64,000 nt of DNA from Locusta migratoria. Lineage: Eukaryota > Arthropoda > Insecta > Orthoptera > Acrididae. Both the position numbers and the translations under genes were made by a program. Each line of letters begins with the position of its first letter. Within the stretch, counting starts at the first letter, position 1. The stretch is taken from the NCBI GenBank assembly GCA_026315105.1, contig CM048744.1, positions 359,415,168 to 359,479,167 on the forward strand, in the 5' to 3' direction. Shown piece by piece: positions 63,836-64,000 of the stretch. Below the pieces are notes generated by a model. That model saw only the letters and a list, made by a program, of their open reading frames with translations. It had not been told where the DNA came from and made no database searches.

Positions 63836-64000
63836 GACGAGTATTATAAGATACACCGAGAAAATCTGAAGATTCACATTAAGGAGACCTTCCGCTCTCG
63901 GAAATCCCGTTTGGGACGAGACTTATCATGTTGGTAGTATACGCCAAGGATGTCCACTCATAGAAGTTTTAAAGCGCACTATCCAGAAAATGCCAAAAAA

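Noticed and set aside
1..64000. CRISPR arrays, bacterial operons, endogenous viruses or LTR retrotransposons
   Set aside because: No spaced short-repeat arrays, no bacterial gene organisation, and no gag, env, protease or LTR signatures were seen.

Overview
This is a eukaryotic nuclear window without any host gene that I can recognise. It reads as a graveyard of transposable elements in the repeat-rich genome of an insect. An orthopteran or other polyneopteran is most likely: a mitochondrial nad3 fragment needs the invertebrate mitochondrial code (AGA read as Ser), the transposase and reverse transcriptase relics are of insect type, and five or more families of tRNA-derived SINEs plus one 5S-rRNA-like SINE are present. 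Species is not determined. No CRISPR array, operon, rRNA gene or convincing true tRNA gene was seen.

Layout. 1-4.4 kb: the end of a Tc1-like element (Tc1-A), a foldback element at 2861-3279, and AT-rich DNA. 4.4-20.1 kb: a diverged segmental duplication. Copy A (4430-8539) and copy B (12336-14576 plus 18620-20069) share the same nested LINE and SINE relics and the same Tc1-A element. Copy A gained a nad3 NUMT and long microsatellites. Copy B is split by an almost full-length CR1-like LINE (14577-18620, minus strand). Between the copies lies a LINE-1 fragment ending in two tandem 1123-bp units that look identical. 20-26.4 kb: SINEs, long AT-rich unassigned DNA and a jockey-like LINE relic. 26.4-28.1 kb: a foldback element split by a clean 989-bp TA-target transposon. 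28.3-30.6 kb: LINE-2 inserted in LINE-3. 31.7-36.7 kb: RTE-like LINE pieces carrying SINEs and a mariner. 37.5-38.2 kb: a Penelope-like relic with a GIY-YIG-like region. 38.7-41.7 kb: a 5S-derived SINE and two inverted-repeat elements. 41.7-46.3 kb: a second Tc1 family (Tc1-B) containing LINE-2, which contains a SINE and a TTAA-flanked piggyBac. 47.6-50 kb: a MULE relic and an unknown inverted-repeat element. 50-54.7 kb: SINEs, a hammerhead-bearing foldback and a palindromic SINE pair. 54.9-58.6 kb: LINE-1 containing Tc1-A containing a SINE piece and another LINE-1. 58.7-64 kb: a Helitron helicase scrap, a dimeric SINE, GC-rich islands and a LINE-2 relic.

How it fits together. The elements act as targets for each other, and target-site duplications often let the order of insertion be read. 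Mobilising enzymes are almost all broken. The exception in spirit is the LINE at 14577-18620, whose RT reading frame is open for 601 codons although its ORF2 carries two frameshifts.

The most interesting signal is a set of hammerhead-ribozyme-like motifs, several placed in inverted pairs within foldback elements. Each has a CUGANGA-type box, one extra base, a GC-rich stem II, GAAA, then usually a short self-complementary string. At 53.1-53.3 kb the two arms keep a 6-bp stem I through a compensatory base-pair change. Hammerheads are known from Penelope-like retroelements, and a GIY-YIG-like relic at 37.5 kb is followed by another such motif, so these foldbacks may be Penelope-related terminal repeats.
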